Shown here in pieces: positions 5,065-13,045 of a DNA stretch of 15,119 nucleotides. The notes beneath the pieces are model-generated. The model did not search any database and had not been told where the DNA came from. It was given only the letters and a program-made list of their open reading frames with translations. Each line of letters starts with the position of its first letter. Positions within the stretch are counted from its first letter, which is position 1. The position numbers and the translations under genes were made by a program. Source of the DNA: Nitrospiria bacterium (GTDB taxonomy: Bacteria > Nitrospirota > CAKKRA01 > 9FT-COMBO-42-15); NCBI GenBank assembly GCA_919902475.1, contig CAKKRA010000210.1, forward strand, positions 1 through 15,119, read 5' to 3'.

Positions 5065-6975
5065 ATGGCTGAAAAACTGAAGATTCTTATGCTTGAGGAT
5101 GTGCCTGTTGATGCAGAATTAGTTGAGCATGAGCTGAATAATATAGGGATAAGATTCACCCTGAAGAGGGTTGAAACAAAAAACGGCTTTGTAAAGGAAT
5201 TCACTGAATTCAAGCCTCATATCATCCTCGCAGACTATAGTCTTCCCGCCTTTGACGGCATTTCTGCATTAGAGATAGTGCGGAACCATGATTCAGATAT
5301 ACCCTTTATCTTTGTTTCAGGTTCAATAGGCGAGGAGAAGGCTACAGAGACGCTAAGAATGGGGGCAACAGACTTTGTCCTAAAAGAAAAGCTGTCAAGG
5401 CTTGTACCTGTAGTTCAGCGGGCATTGCATGAGGTTGAAGAGAAGAACAAGCGCAGAAAGGCGGAGGAACTGATAAAAAGTGTCTTTGAAACAATTAGAG
5501 AAGGGCTTCTTGTAATTAACCCGGAATACAAAATCATCTCTGCAAATAAAGCATATTGTGAACAGGTCAAAAAGCCGCTTAATGATATTATCGGTTTAAA
5601 CTGCTATAAAGCAGCCCATCGCCGTGAAAGCCCTTGTTTTGAGTCAGGCATTGAGTGTCCTGTAAAACATACCTTGGAGACAGGAGAGGTCTTTACAACC
5701 ATACATAATCATCATAGCGGTGAAAAGAAACCGATTAATTTAGAGATAAAGTCTTACCCCATGAAGGATGCGAAAGGGAATATTATCTCAGTCATAGAGA
5801 CTATCACTGATATTACAGAAAGGACAGCGCTTGAGAACCAGCTTCGCCATGCACAGAAGTTAAAGGGAATCGGACAGCTTGCTGGAGGCATTGCCCATGA
5901 CTTTAACAATATCCTCACTGCAATAATTGGTTATGGAAATCTATTGATGACAAGATTGGGTGGGGATGAGCAGTCAAGCCGATATTTGGAGGACGTCCTT
6001 GCTGCATCAGAGAGGGCTGCACAGCTTACACAAGGGCTTCTTGCCTTCAGCAGAAAACAGATAATCAATCCCAGACCAGTAAATATAAATGAGATTGTGA
6101 GGAGCATAGAGAGGCTTTTGTTAAGGATTATAGGCGAGGATATTGAGCTTAAGACAATGCTTTCCCCCAAGGATGTAATTACAATGGTTGATGCAGGACA
6201 GATGGAGCAGGTAATAATGAACTTCTGCACTAATGCAAGGGATGCAATGCCTGAGGGAGGGATTTTAACCATAGAGACTGAGACAATAGAAATGGACAGC
6301 GAATATATAAAGAGGCATGGCTATGGCAAAGAGGGTAAATATGTCCTCCTCTCTGTTTCTGATACAGGCGCTGGAATGGATGAAAAAACCAAGGAGAGGA
6401 TATTTGAGCCGTTCTTTACAACAAAGGAGGTTGGCAAGGGGACAGGCCTTGGGCTTGCAATGGTTTACGGAATAGTCAGACAGCATGACGGTTATATCAA
6501 TGTCTATAGCGAACCTAAAAGGGGCACAACATTCAAGATATATCTGCCGCTTATTAAAGCAGAGGCAAAAGAGGCAAAGGCTGCGGGGGCTGCGCCTCCA
6601 TGCGGAGGCACAGAGGTTATACTTTTAGCTGAAGATGATGCAGGTGTAAGGATGCTTATGAAAGAGGTTCTGGAGAAATTCGGATACACTATAATAGAGG
6701 CAATAGATGGGGAGGATGCTGTAAAGAAATTTAAAGAGAACAAAGACAGGATACAATTGCTTATCCTTGATGTAATAATGCCAAAGAAGAACGGCAAGCA
6801 GGTTTATGATGAGATAATGGAATTAAAACCAGATGCAAAGGTAATCTTTTCAAGCGGCTACACTGCAAATATTATCCAAAAGAAGGGGATCCTTGAACAA
6901 GGGATAAACTTTATTTTAAAGCCTGTTTCACCGCAGGAGCTTTTAAGAAAGGTGAGGGAGGTTCTGAATAAATAA
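5065..6975 (+). CDS. Hybrid histidine kinase, REC-PAS-HisKA-HATPase-REC
   Basis: 636 residues, soluble, with no membrane segment. An N-terminal receiver (about 5-125) has Glu11-Asp12, phosphoacceptor Asp57, Ser85 and Lys107. A PAS domain follows (about 135-255) with Cys180, Cys191 and Cys198 and several histidines in the core. The kinase has His278 in GGIAHDFNNIL, the N box around Asn386/Asn390, Asp433-Thr-Gly-Ala-Gly, an FEPFFTTK segment at 448-454 and a GTGLGLAMV glycine box at 459-467. After an Ala/Lys-rich linker a second receiver (about 515-636) has Asp524-Asp525, phosphoacceptor Asp569, Ser596 and Lys619. The N-terminal receiver suggests it takes phosphate from another kinase, plausibly the upstream one, and the C-terminal receiver returns or relays it. 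The ribosome site is CAGGAGGGACT. It is the last gene of the operon. Confidence 0.95.
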   Translation: MAEKLKILMLEDVPVDAELVEHELNNIGIRFTLKRVETKNGFVKEFTEFKPHIILADYSLPAFDGISALEIVRNHDSDIPFIFVSGSIGEEKATETLRMGATDFVLKEKLSRLVPVVQRALHEVEEKNKRRKAEELIKSVFETIREGLLVINPEYKIISANKAYCEQVKKPLNDIIGLNCYKAAHRRESPCFESGIECPVKHTLETGEVFTTIHNHHSGEKKPINLEIKSYPMKDAKGNIISVIETITDITERTALENQLRHAQKLKGIGQLAGGIAHDFNNILTAIIGYGNLLMTRLGGDEQSSRYLEDVLAASERAAQLTQGLLAFSRKQIINPRPVNINEIVRSIERLLLRIIGEDIELKTMLSPKDVITMVDAGQMEQVIMNFCTNARDAMPEGGILTIETETIEMDSEYIKRHGYGKEGKYVLLSVSDTGAGMDEKTKERIFEPFFTTKEVGKGTGLGLAMVYGIVRQHDGYINVYSEPKRGTTFKIYLPLIKAEAKEAKAAGAAPPCGGTEVILLAEDDAGVRMLMKEVLEKFGYTIIEAIDGEDAVKKFKENKDRIQLLILDVIMPKKNGKQVYDEIMELKPDAKVIFSSGYTANIIQKKGILEQGINFILKPVSPQELLRKVREVLNK

Positions 6976-7046
6976 AATAGCCGCATAACCAAAGTGTTTT
7001 GAAAAAACAGTAGATTAGGAGCTTGTTGAAAAACTAAACAATCTCT

Positions 7047-7129
7047 GATTACACAGATAAAAAAACAAGATTACACAGATTAAAACCTTTGGAATTATCT
7101 GTGTAATCGTTTTTATAATCGGTGTAATC
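7047..7129. repeat. Nested GATTACACAGAT direct and inverted repeats
   Basis: GATTACACAGAT occurs at 7047-7058 and 7069-7080 (22 bases apart). The reverse complement ATCTGTGTAATC is at 7097-7108, and ATCGGTGTAATC, with one mismatch, is at 7118-7129 (21 bases apart). The symmetry makes a nested hairpin of about 83 bases with a small central loop. It is the interior of the MITE-like element and could also shape 3' ends of the two convergent transcripts. Confidence 0.7.
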
Positions 7130-7130
7130 A

Positions 7131-7158
7131 AGGCTGTTGAGGGCTTTTTCAACAGCCT
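7131..7158. terminator. Stem-loop between convergent genes
   Basis: AGGCTGTTGA (7131-7140) and TCAACAGCCT (7149-7158) form a perfect 10-base stem with an eight-base loop. It lies 18 bases beyond the topA stop, at 3' ends from both directions. No T run follows on either strand, so it is not a classical intrinsic terminator; it may stabilise 3' ends or just be the terminal repeat of the element. Confidence 0.3.
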
Positions 7159-7175
7159 GTTAGGCTTTGCAAGGC

Positions 7176-9701
7176 TTAACCAGCCTTGGAGATTTTGGGC
7201 TTTCTGCTCTTAGTTTTAGATTTTAGCTTCGCACTTGCAGCCTTGGGCTTTTCCCCTTTGTTTCTAAATCCTGCTATGGAAAGACATTCATTTAGCGTAA
7301 GCTCCTGCGGCTGCTTGTCCGCTGGGATGCGGAAAAACTTTTTTCCCGCCTGAATGCATGGGCCGTATCTGCTGTTTACCACGCGCACGCGGGCGTCCTC
7401 GTCCCAGCATTTTATCATTTTCTCCAGTTCTTTCTTCTCCTTAGCTGACACAAGCTCAATGGCGCGCTCCAGAGTTACACTAAATGGGTCTTCCCCTTTG
7501 CTCAAGGACGCAAAAATATTTTTGTATTTCACATAAGGGCCGAATCTTCCGTTAGCCACACTGATATCTTCATCCCTAAACTTGCCCAGCGCTTTGGGCA
7601 GACGGGGACAGCTTAGGATTTCTTTTACCCTTTCAAGCGAAATCGTGTACGGGTCTTCGCCTTTCGGGAGCGACACATACGCGTTTTGATATTTTATATA
7701 CGGGCCAAAACGTCCGATGCTGACTATCACCTCATTGCCTTCGTACGCTCCGAGATTGCGCGGCAGCTTGAAAAGATCCATTGCCTGTTCAAAGGTGATG
7801 TTATCCATGCGCTGGTCTTTAAGAAGCGAAGCATATCTCGGTTTTACCTCGTCGTCCTGATGCCCGATTTGAACTATAGGGCCAAATTTTCCAAGGCGAA
7901 CTATCACCTGCTTTCCTGTCTTCGGGTCTTTGCCGAGCAAGCGCTCGCCGCTTTGTCTTTCAGATGTTTCGGCAGTGTGCTCTACGGTTTCATGAAATGG
8001 TTTGTAAAACCTCGATAGCATCTTTGTCCAGACTAATTTTCCACCGGCAATTTCGTCAAACTCCTCCTCCACCTTTGCCGTGAAATTGAAATCCATAATG
8101 TCTTTGAAATTATTCATCAGAAAATCATTCACCAGCATTCCGATGTCAGTGGGAAACAGCTTCGCCTTCTCCGCTCCGGTATTTTCGGATTTGACTTCCT
8201 CTATGATTTGTTTATTCTTCAACATAAACTGATTAAAATTCCTTTTCACCCCTTCGCGGTCTTCCTTCACCACATAATTTCTTTTTTGAATGGTGCTGAT
8301 AGTGGGGGCATATGTTGAAGGCCTTCCAATGCCGAGTTCCTCCATCTTGCGCACAAGCGTGGCTTCGGTATACCTGGGCGGGTGATGTGAGAAACGTTCA
8401 GTGGTAATTATTTCTCTGTTCGTGAGCTTTTCTCCGATTTTTAAGGGAGGCAGAATGCCTTCTGCATTTGCCTCATCTTCATCGTCTCTTGCTTCAAGAT
8501 AAACCTTCAGAAACCCTTCAAATTTCAAAACCTCGCCTTGTGCGACAAAGTTTTCTTCAGCCGTTGACACGCGGATTACAGCGTTTGTTTTCTCTATCAG
8601 TGCGTCGCTCATCTGCGACGCAATGGTTCTTTTCCAGATTAGATCGTAAATGCGGAGTTCCTGCACATCGCCTGTAATCTCATGGATGTTCAGATTGGTC
8701 GGGCGAATGGCCTCGTGGGCTTCCTGAGCGCCTTTGCTCTTTGTTTTGTAATGACGGATGGCAAGGAAATCTTTTCCGTACAATTTTTCAATCTCGTCCT
8801 TGGCCTGATCCAGAGCGGCGCCGGAAAGATTCACCGAATCCGTGCGCATATAGGTTATCTTTCCGCTTTCGTAAAGACTCTGCGCTATTCTCATTGTTTG
8901 AGCAACAGGGTATCCAAATTTTCTTCCTGCTTCCTGTTGAAGCGTTGAAGTGGTGAAGGGCGCGGATGGAGATTTCTTTGCGGGTTTTGTTTCAATATTG
9001 GCGACAACAAACTCAGCCTCTTTACATTTTTCCAAAAATGCCTTTGCTTCTTCTTTTGTTGAAAACTTTTTTGGCAGCTCCGCTTTTACTATTTCTTCTT
9101 TCTCATTCAGAAAAACAGCCGATACCTTGTAGGAGGAAACAGACTTGAAATCTTGTATCTCTCTTTCACGGTCAACAATCAATCTCACGGCAACGCTTTG
9201 CACCCTTCCTGCTGAGAGCGACGGCTTTACTTTTCTCCAGAGGATCGGCGAAATCTCATAGCCGACCAATCTGTCCAGAACCCTGCGAGCTTGTTGAGCG
9301 TTAACCAAATCTTTATCAATTGTTCTCGGATTTTCAATCGCTTTCTGAATCGCGTCTTTTGTAATTTCAGAGTAGGTTATCCGTTTTGTTTTAGCGCTGC
9401 TTAAATCCAGCGCCTCTGATAAGTGCCACGCGATGGCTTCCCCTTCGCGATCTTCATCCGTTGCGAGCCACACAATATCCGCGCCCTTAGAAAGTTTTTT
9501 CAGTTCGGCAACCACTTTTCTTTTTTCGGCTGGGATTTCATACATGGGCTGAAAATTATTTTTTACATCCACCCCTATCCCCTTATGCACCAAATCACGG
9601 ATATGCCCGATGGATGACTTTACCGTGAATCCCTTCCCGAGAAATTTCTCAATGGTTTTCGCCTTAGCAGGGGATTCTACAATTACTAATGATTTAGCCA
9701 T
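7176..9701 (-). CDS. topA: DNA topoisomerase I (type IA), Bacteroidetes-like
   Basis: 841 residues; relaxes negatively supercoiled DNA by passing one strand through a transient break. The N-terminal TOPRIM domain has Glu9 in LVIVESPAKAKTIEKFLG and Asp82-x-Asp84-x-Glu86 in TDEDREGEA. The catalytic tyrosine is Tyr284 in KITYMRTDS, and ELGIGRPSTYAPTISTIQ at 455-472 is a family signature. The C-terminus lacks the Cys4 zinc ribbons common in TopA. Instead it has Toprim_C-type repeats: GKFGPIV near 604, GRFGPYIKY near 663, another GRFGPYVKY about 55 residues on and SRYGPC after that, ending in a Lys/Arg-rich tail. That layout and many core segments match Bacteroidetes TopA. The DNA is richer in CpG than its flanks. 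The ATG is 7 bases from the dprA stop, with AAGGAG just inside dprA. Confidence 0.97.
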   Translation of the reverse strand: MAKSLVIVESPAKAKTIEKFLGKGFTVKSSIGHIRDLVHKGIGVDVKNNFQPMYEIPAEKRKVVAELKKLSKGADIVWLATDEDREGEAIAWHLSEALDLSSAKTKRITYSEITKDAIQKAIENPRTIDKDLVNAQQARRVLDRLVGYEISPILWRKVKPSLSAGRVQSVAVRLIVDREREIQDFKSVSSYKVSAVFLNEKEEIVKAELPKKFSTKEEAKAFLEKCKEAEFVVANIETKPAKKSPSAPFTTSTLQQEAGRKFGYPVAQTMRIAQSLYESGKITYMRTDSVNLSGAALDQAKDEIEKLYGKDFLAIRHYKTKSKGAQEAHEAIRPTNLNIHEITGDVQELRIYDLIWKRTIASQMSDALIEKTNAVIRVSTAEENFVAQGEVLKFEGFLKVYLEARDDEDEANAEGILPPLKIGEKLTNREIITTERFSHHPPRYTEATLVRKMEELGIGRPSTYAPTISTIQKRNYVVKEDREGVKRNFNQFMLKNKQIIEEVKSENTGAEKAKLFPTDIGMLVNDFLMNNFKDIMDFNFTAKVEEEFDEIAGGKLVWTKMLSRFYKPFHETVEHTAETSERQSGERLLGKDPKTGKQVIVRLGKFGPIVQIGHQDDEVKPRYASLLKDQRMDNITFEQAMDLFKLPRNLGAYEGNEVIVSIGRFGPYIKYQNAYVSLPKGEDPYTISLERVKEILSCPRLPKALGKFRDEDISVANGRFGPYVKYKNIFASLSKGEDPFSVTLERAIELVSAKEKKELEKMIKCWDEDARVRVVNSRYGPCIQAGKKFFRIPADKQPQELTLNECLSIAGFRNKGEKPKAASAKLKSKTKSRKPKISKAG

Positions 9702-9708
9702 ATTCTTC

Positions 9709-10851
9709 TTAACAGCTCCTTATAAACATATTTCCAGATAATCTTTTAACAGCGCCTTTTAACTCCATGTTTAATAAAAGCGCTGATGTCTTGTTTGTCG
9801 GCATCTTGCTTTCAATAGTCAGCTTATCTATGTGTTTTGGCTCAAGCGATATATTATCAAATATCAGCCTCTCTTCATCTGAAAGGTTTGCAATCGCCGC
9901 GCTATTCTTCAATGACCTTATATCCTTCAATTCACCCTTTAATCGCGGGATGAGCTCTTCAATAATATCATCTGCCGAACTTATCAGCTTTGCGCCTTTT
10001 TTAATCAGGCTGTTTGAGCCCTTGCTCATCCTTGATGTAATATTTCCCGGCACAGCAAAGAGCTCTCTGCACTGCTCAACTGCATAGTTTGCTGTAATCA
10101 GAGAGCCGCTGTCATCTGCTGCCTCTATAACAACTGTGCCGAGTGAAAGCCCGCTGATAATTCTGTTCCTCTGAGGAAAATTCGCTGCATCAGGCGGTGT
10201 GCCAAAGGGAAATTCAGAAATTACTGCGCCTGAATTTCTGATGCGCTCCATAAGAGCCTTATTCTCAGGCGGATAGGCAATATCTATTCCGCATCCAAGC
10301 ACTGCTATTGTCCTTCCTCCTGCATCAAGCGTTGATTGATGAGCAAAACTGTCTATGCCCCTTGCCATTCCGCTTATAATTGTTATACCGAGTGATGACA
10401 GCTCTTTGCTGATTGTTTCGGTTATCTGTCTTCCGTAATTAGTGGCGCTTCTTGAGCCTATTATTGCAACTGATAATCTGTCCTCGTTCTTAAAATCTCC
10501 TTTGACATACAAATACGGCGGCGGGTCATATATAGATTTAAGGTTTTGAGGATAGGAATCATCATTTAATGTAATAAGTCTTATCCCGGAATCTTTTATC
10601 TTGACCAGTTCATTATTTATCTTTTCATCATCTGGCCTGAAATCCTTCAATTCCTTTATTATCTTATCATTTATCCCTTCAACATCCTTTAATTTTGACG
10701 GCGATGCGGAGAAGACAGCCTCAGGAGAGGCAAACGCATCAATCAGCCTTTTATATAAAACCCTTCCTATGCCTGGGACATCGCTTAATGCAAGATAGTA
10801 ATACAACTCCTCCACTGAGGCCTTCTCCATCAAATTATTTGATTTATTCAA
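9709..10851 (-). CDS. dprA: DNA-processing protein DprA
   Basis: 380 residues. DprA binds incoming single-stranded DNA and loads RecA during natural transformation. The N-terminal helical region (about 10-75) includes a helix-hairpin-helix-like VPGIGRVLYKRL. The Rossmann domain shows GSRSATNYG (132-140), SGMARGIDSFAH (160-171), GCGIDIAYPPEN (186-197), FPQRNRIISGLS (225-236) and SLITANYA (250-257), all diagnostic. A winged-helix DprA_WH domain fills about 320-378. The start is TTG at 10851, chosen because AGGAAAGG lies about nine bases upstream; the ATG at 10830 (residue 8) has no ribosome site but is possible. It is followed 7 bases later by topA, a common gene pairing, so the two are probably cotranscribed. 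No other competence gene is in view. Confidence 0.96.
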   Translation of the reverse strand: MNKSNNLMEKASVEELYYYLALSDVPGIGRVLYKRLIDAFASPEAVFSASPSKLKDVEGINDKIIKELKDFRPDDEKINNELVKIKDSGIRLITLNDDSYPQNLKSIYDPPPYLYVKGDFKNEDRLSVAIIGSRSATNYGRQITETISKELSSLGITIISGMARGIDSFAHQSTLDAGGRTIAVLGCGIDIAYPPENKALMERIRNSGAVISEFPFGTPPDAANFPQRNRIISGLSLGTVVIEAADDSGSLITANYAVEQCRELFAVPGNITSRMSKGSNSLIKKGAKLISSADDIIEELIPRLKGELKDIRSLKNSAAIANLSDEERLIFDNISLEPKHIDKLTIESKMPTNKTSALLLNMELKGAVKRLSGNMFIRSC

Positions 10852-10942
10852 CAGTGCAAACCTTTCCTGAACCTGCCATAAGGCAAGAGGGCTGGCAATG
10901 GCTTGACAGGGATTGAAGAGCCATATAATGGCGCTGAAAAAA

Positions 10943-12118
10943 CTATTTTGTTTCTATGATATCTCCTTTTGTAATAGTCCTTACACTGTTTAAAACAAGC
11001 GCTGCTGCAGTGCCTTCCTGCACTGAAAAAACCTTTAATTCGCCTACAATCTGCTCTGGCAGCTTCATGCCTTCACCCGGTGAAAATCTGGATGTCTTCG
11101 CGCCGGGCCTTACAATAGCAAACTTGTCGCCAACTTTTATGCCATCCTTTGTCCCTTTGTCAATATACACTACATCAAGCTGTGCATTCTGTATCTTTTC
11201 ATCCTTTACCTCAACAATATATCCCCTTAATTTACTATCAGGGGTTTTTCCTTTTATCAGATCATCTGTAACCGCAGCCTTTTTATAAGGCATTAGCTTA
11301 TCTCCATAGCCAATGACATCAAATGACCTGATAATAGTGCCGGTTGCCACATCCTTCTTGACATCCGTTATCTGGACTACACCCAATATCTTTACAAGAT
11401 AGCCCATATCTTTTCCTGTTACAGGATGCTCAACCTCTCTTACAACTTTATATATTGTATACTTATCGCCGTTTGCTATGGTAGGGTTGTTTTTTCTATT
11501 TATATAGATAATATCATTATCACTTAATAGCACCTTTTTATCCCATGAGCCTACAATGACTCCTTTGTCTTCTAATCTTGAGACAACAAAGCCGCTTGAA
11601 AATAACAGCACCTCATCTGTTAATATGCCTATCCCCTCTAAGATAAACGGCCTTGCCCCTTTTGCTGCAGGAGCAACAACCTCTTCTTCAGCAGTCGGCG
11701 CAGCCTCTTCTTCAGCAGCAGGTGGCGGAACCTCCTCTGCCTTTTTAACAGGCTCTGCCTCTTTTGGCGTTGTAACTGGCGCAGCCTCTTCCTTTATAAC
11801 AATCTCGTCGCCTGGCAGTATAATCACATTTCCGGGATATATTAGGTCAGGGTTTATGATGTATTTATTGTCTTTCCAGAGTCTCGGCCAGAGAAACGGG
11901 TCTTTCATAACAGAGGTGGAGATGTCCCACAGGGTATCCCCCTCTTTTACTAAATATTTTCTATCTTCAGGGATCTGAAGCTCTCCCTTCTGAGCCTGCT
12001 GAGGCTCTTCTTTTTTGACAGCCTCCTGCGCAATTGAATTCCCTGAGATGATTATGATGATAAAACCTACAGTCATTAGTGTGGCTGTAATCCATCTCTG
12101 ACCATAAACTCTTATCAT
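10943..12118 (-). CDS. LysM domain envelope protein with Pro/Glu/Ala linker
   Basis: 391 residues from the chosen start. A hydrophobic segment (about 11-27) ending in NSIAQ is a signal peptide or single anchor, so the protein works outside the cytoplasmic membrane. One LysM domain follows (about 54-103: YLVKEGDTLWDIS to NVIILPGDE), which binds peptidoglycan. A low-complexity linker rich in Pro, Glu, Ala and Val (about 110-154) leads to a roughly 230-residue beta-rich region with repeated Gly-Asp-Lys turns (GDKYTIYKVV, KVGDKFAIVRPG), possibly small barrel domains; I do not recognise it. The start at 12118 has AGGAGG six bases upstream; an in-frame ATG at 12145 lacks a good site and touches an inverted repeat. 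Likely role is cell-wall-linked envelope structure, inferred only from LysM. Confidence 0.9.
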   Translation of the reverse strand: MIRVYGQRWITATLMTVGFIIIIISGNSIAQEAVKKEEPQQAQKGELQIPEDRKYLVKEGDTLWDISTSVMKDPFLWPRLWKDNKYIINPDLIYPGNVIILPGDEIVIKEEAAPVTTPKEAEPVKKAEEVPPPAAEEEAAPTAEEEVVAPAAKGARPFILEGIGILTDEVLLFSSGFVVSRLEDKGVIVGSWDKKVLLSDNDIIYINRKNNPTIANGDKYTIYKVVREVEHPVTGKDMGYLVKILGVVQITDVKKDVATGTIIRSFDVIGYGDKLMPYKKAAVTDDLIKGKTPDSKLRGYIVEVKDEKIQNAQLDVVYIDKGTKDGIKVGDKFAIVRPGAKTSRFSPGEGMKLPEQIVGELKVFSVQEGTAAALVLNSVRTITKGDIIETK

Positions 12119-12130
12119 TGCTTTCCTCCT
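12116..12130 (-). promoter_or_regulatory. Ribosome binding site that fixes the LysM gene start
   Basis: On the minus strand AGGAGG is followed by AAAGCA and ATG, an optimal spacing of six bases. It lies inside the in-frame extension that would begin at 12145, so it favours the shorter protein starting MIRVYGQRW. Confidence 0.75.
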
Positions 12131-12144
12131 CATTTTTTCAAGCA

Positions 12145-12159
12145 TTAACAGTCTGTTAA
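12145..12159. promoter_or_regulatory. Perfect palindrome TTAACAG-T-CTGTTAA in the LysM gene leader
   Basis: A 7+1+7 inverted repeat lies between the putative promoter (12197-12224) and the LysM ribosome site, about 38 bases downstream of the -10 box. It is compatible with a dimeric repressor operator or a small RNA hairpin. The last base overlaps the rejected upstream ATG. Confidence 0.4.
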
Positions 12160-12196
12160 ATCAGAAATACACTCAATTCATACAATATCACTTATA

Positions 12197-12224
12197 AAGA
12201 TAACAAAATAATGGGGAATGTCAA
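12197..12224 (-). promoter_or_regulatory. Candidate sigma70 promoter of the LysM gene
   Basis: On the minus strand TTGACA (12224-12219), a 16-base spacer and TATCTT (12202-12197) match sigma70 elements. Transcription would start near 12190, leaving about 70 bases of leader containing the palindrome. It suggests the LysM gene, and perhaps dprA-topA, is read separately from the Fis-type regulator upstream. Confidence 0.5.
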
Positions 12225-12238
12225 GAAAAATAATGAAA

Positions 12239-12964
12239 TTATTCAGCAGGGATTGATAATCTAAGTTCAGTAACCTTCTTTCTTAAGGTGTTTCTGTTAA
12301 TGCCGAGAAGGGTAGCGGCCTTTATCTGATTTCCCCTTGTCTCCTTGAGTGCAAGGGAGATTAGCGGTTTTTCTATCTCAGCGATAATCATGTCATAGAA
12401 GTTTGCGCCCTTTGCGCCATTAAGCTTCTTGATAAACCTATTTAACCGCTCCTCTATAAATGCCTCAAGGGATACATGGCCTCCTTCTATTGCCCCTCCC
12501 TTGCTGTCAGAAGAAGGTAACTTCTGTCCTGAACCTTTAATTGCATCTTCCAATTCCTTGATATTGGTTTTCAGCGCCTTAGATTCCCTGTTCAGGGCAT
12601 GGGTTCTCTCTGCGCTATTTAAGACCATGTTTATTTCAGATGGGTGAAAAGGTTTTACAAGATAATTATATGAATGTGTCTTCATAATCTTTGGCAATAA
12701 AGCAATCTTTTTCCTGGGAATTATGAGTATGACAATAGTATTGTCGCCTTTTGCGCCAATCTTTTCAATAATCCTTGAGTCTTTTATCTTTTTATCGTCA
12801 AGGTCAATAAATATTGCAGCAAAGGCAGTCTTTTCTATCTGAGCAATAGTCTCAATAGCTGTCTTGGTATGAACCGTTTCGCCAATCTTTCTTTTCAAGA
12901 CCTTGTTTATCTTCTGATAGGCATCTAAGTCGCTGCTGGCGACTAAAATCCGTTCCTTTGGCAT
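12239..12964 (-). CDS. Fis-type transcriptional regulator with degenerate receiver domain
   Basis: 241 residues. The first 120 fold like a response-regulator receiver: strand ERILVASSDLDAY, Asp54 in IFIDLDDK at the phosphoacceptor position, and Lys104-Pro105 in YLVKPF. The acidic pair that normally binds magnesium after the first strand is replaced by Ser-Ser-Asp, and the usual Thr/Ser near 82 lies in a proline/lysine patch, so normal phosphorylation is doubtful. A polar linker (125-165) leads to a Fis-type HTH (about 195-236: ALKETRGNQIKAATLLGINR, then NTLRKKVTEL), as at the end of NtrC proteins. There is no AAA+ sigma54-activating domain between, so it is not a sigma54 activator. GAGG lies about five bases before the ATG. 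The gene follows the atp terminator and precedes the LysM gene. Confidence 0.85.
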   Translation of the reverse strand: MPKERILVASSDLDAYQKINKVLKRKIGETVHTKTAIETIAQIEKTAFAAIFIDLDDKKIKDSRIIEKIGAKGDNTIVILIIPRKKIALLPKIMKTHSYNYLVKPFHPSEINMVLNSAERTHALNRESKALKTNIKELEDAIKGSGQKLPSSDSKGGAIEGGHVSLEAFIEERLNRFIKKLNGAKGANFYDMIIAEIEKPLISLALKETRGNQIKAATLLGINRNTLRKKVTELRLSIPAE

Positions 12965-13045
12965 TACAACCTCGTCATTGATAACAGAAATAGCAGGAGA
13001 GCAAGGCAGCTCTTTTTGCTGTCAGGCAATCTTGCTGATAGAAAT

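Larger units (their letters stand above)
7020..7158. mobile_element. MITE-like inverted-repeat element
   Basis: About 139 bases in the gap between the convergent hybrid kinase and topA genes. The ends AGCTTGTTGAAAAA (7020-7033) and the complement of TTTTTCAACAGCCT (7145-7158) match at 12 of 14 positions. TTAGG occurs beside the left end (7015-7019) and again, one base removed from the right end (7160-7164), as a possible target duplication. Inside are two copies of GATTACACAGAT and two inverted copies, able to fold into a long hairpin. There is no coding frame, so movement would need a transposase supplied in trans. The ends resemble those of some insertion sequences, but I cannot name one. 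Confidence 0.45.

Noticed and set aside
5931..6272. 113-codon frame opposite the hybrid kinase
   Set aside because: It is a shadow of the conserved HisKA/HATPase region with Ser/Ile-rich low-information sequence.
7047..7129. CRISPR array
   Set aside because: Four 12-base units in opposed orientation form a hairpin; the repeats are too short and too few for CRISPR.
7686..8018. 110-codon plus-strand frame inside topA
   Set aside because: It overlaps fully conserved topoisomerase coding sequence and resembles no family.
10903..10929. TTGACA-15-TATAAT on the plus strand, antisense to the 3' end of the LysM gene
   Set aside because: The boxes are perfect but the spacer is two bases short, there is no gene ahead on that strand, and the -10 lies inside a short palindrome GCCATATAATGGC. 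Chance is likely without transcript data.
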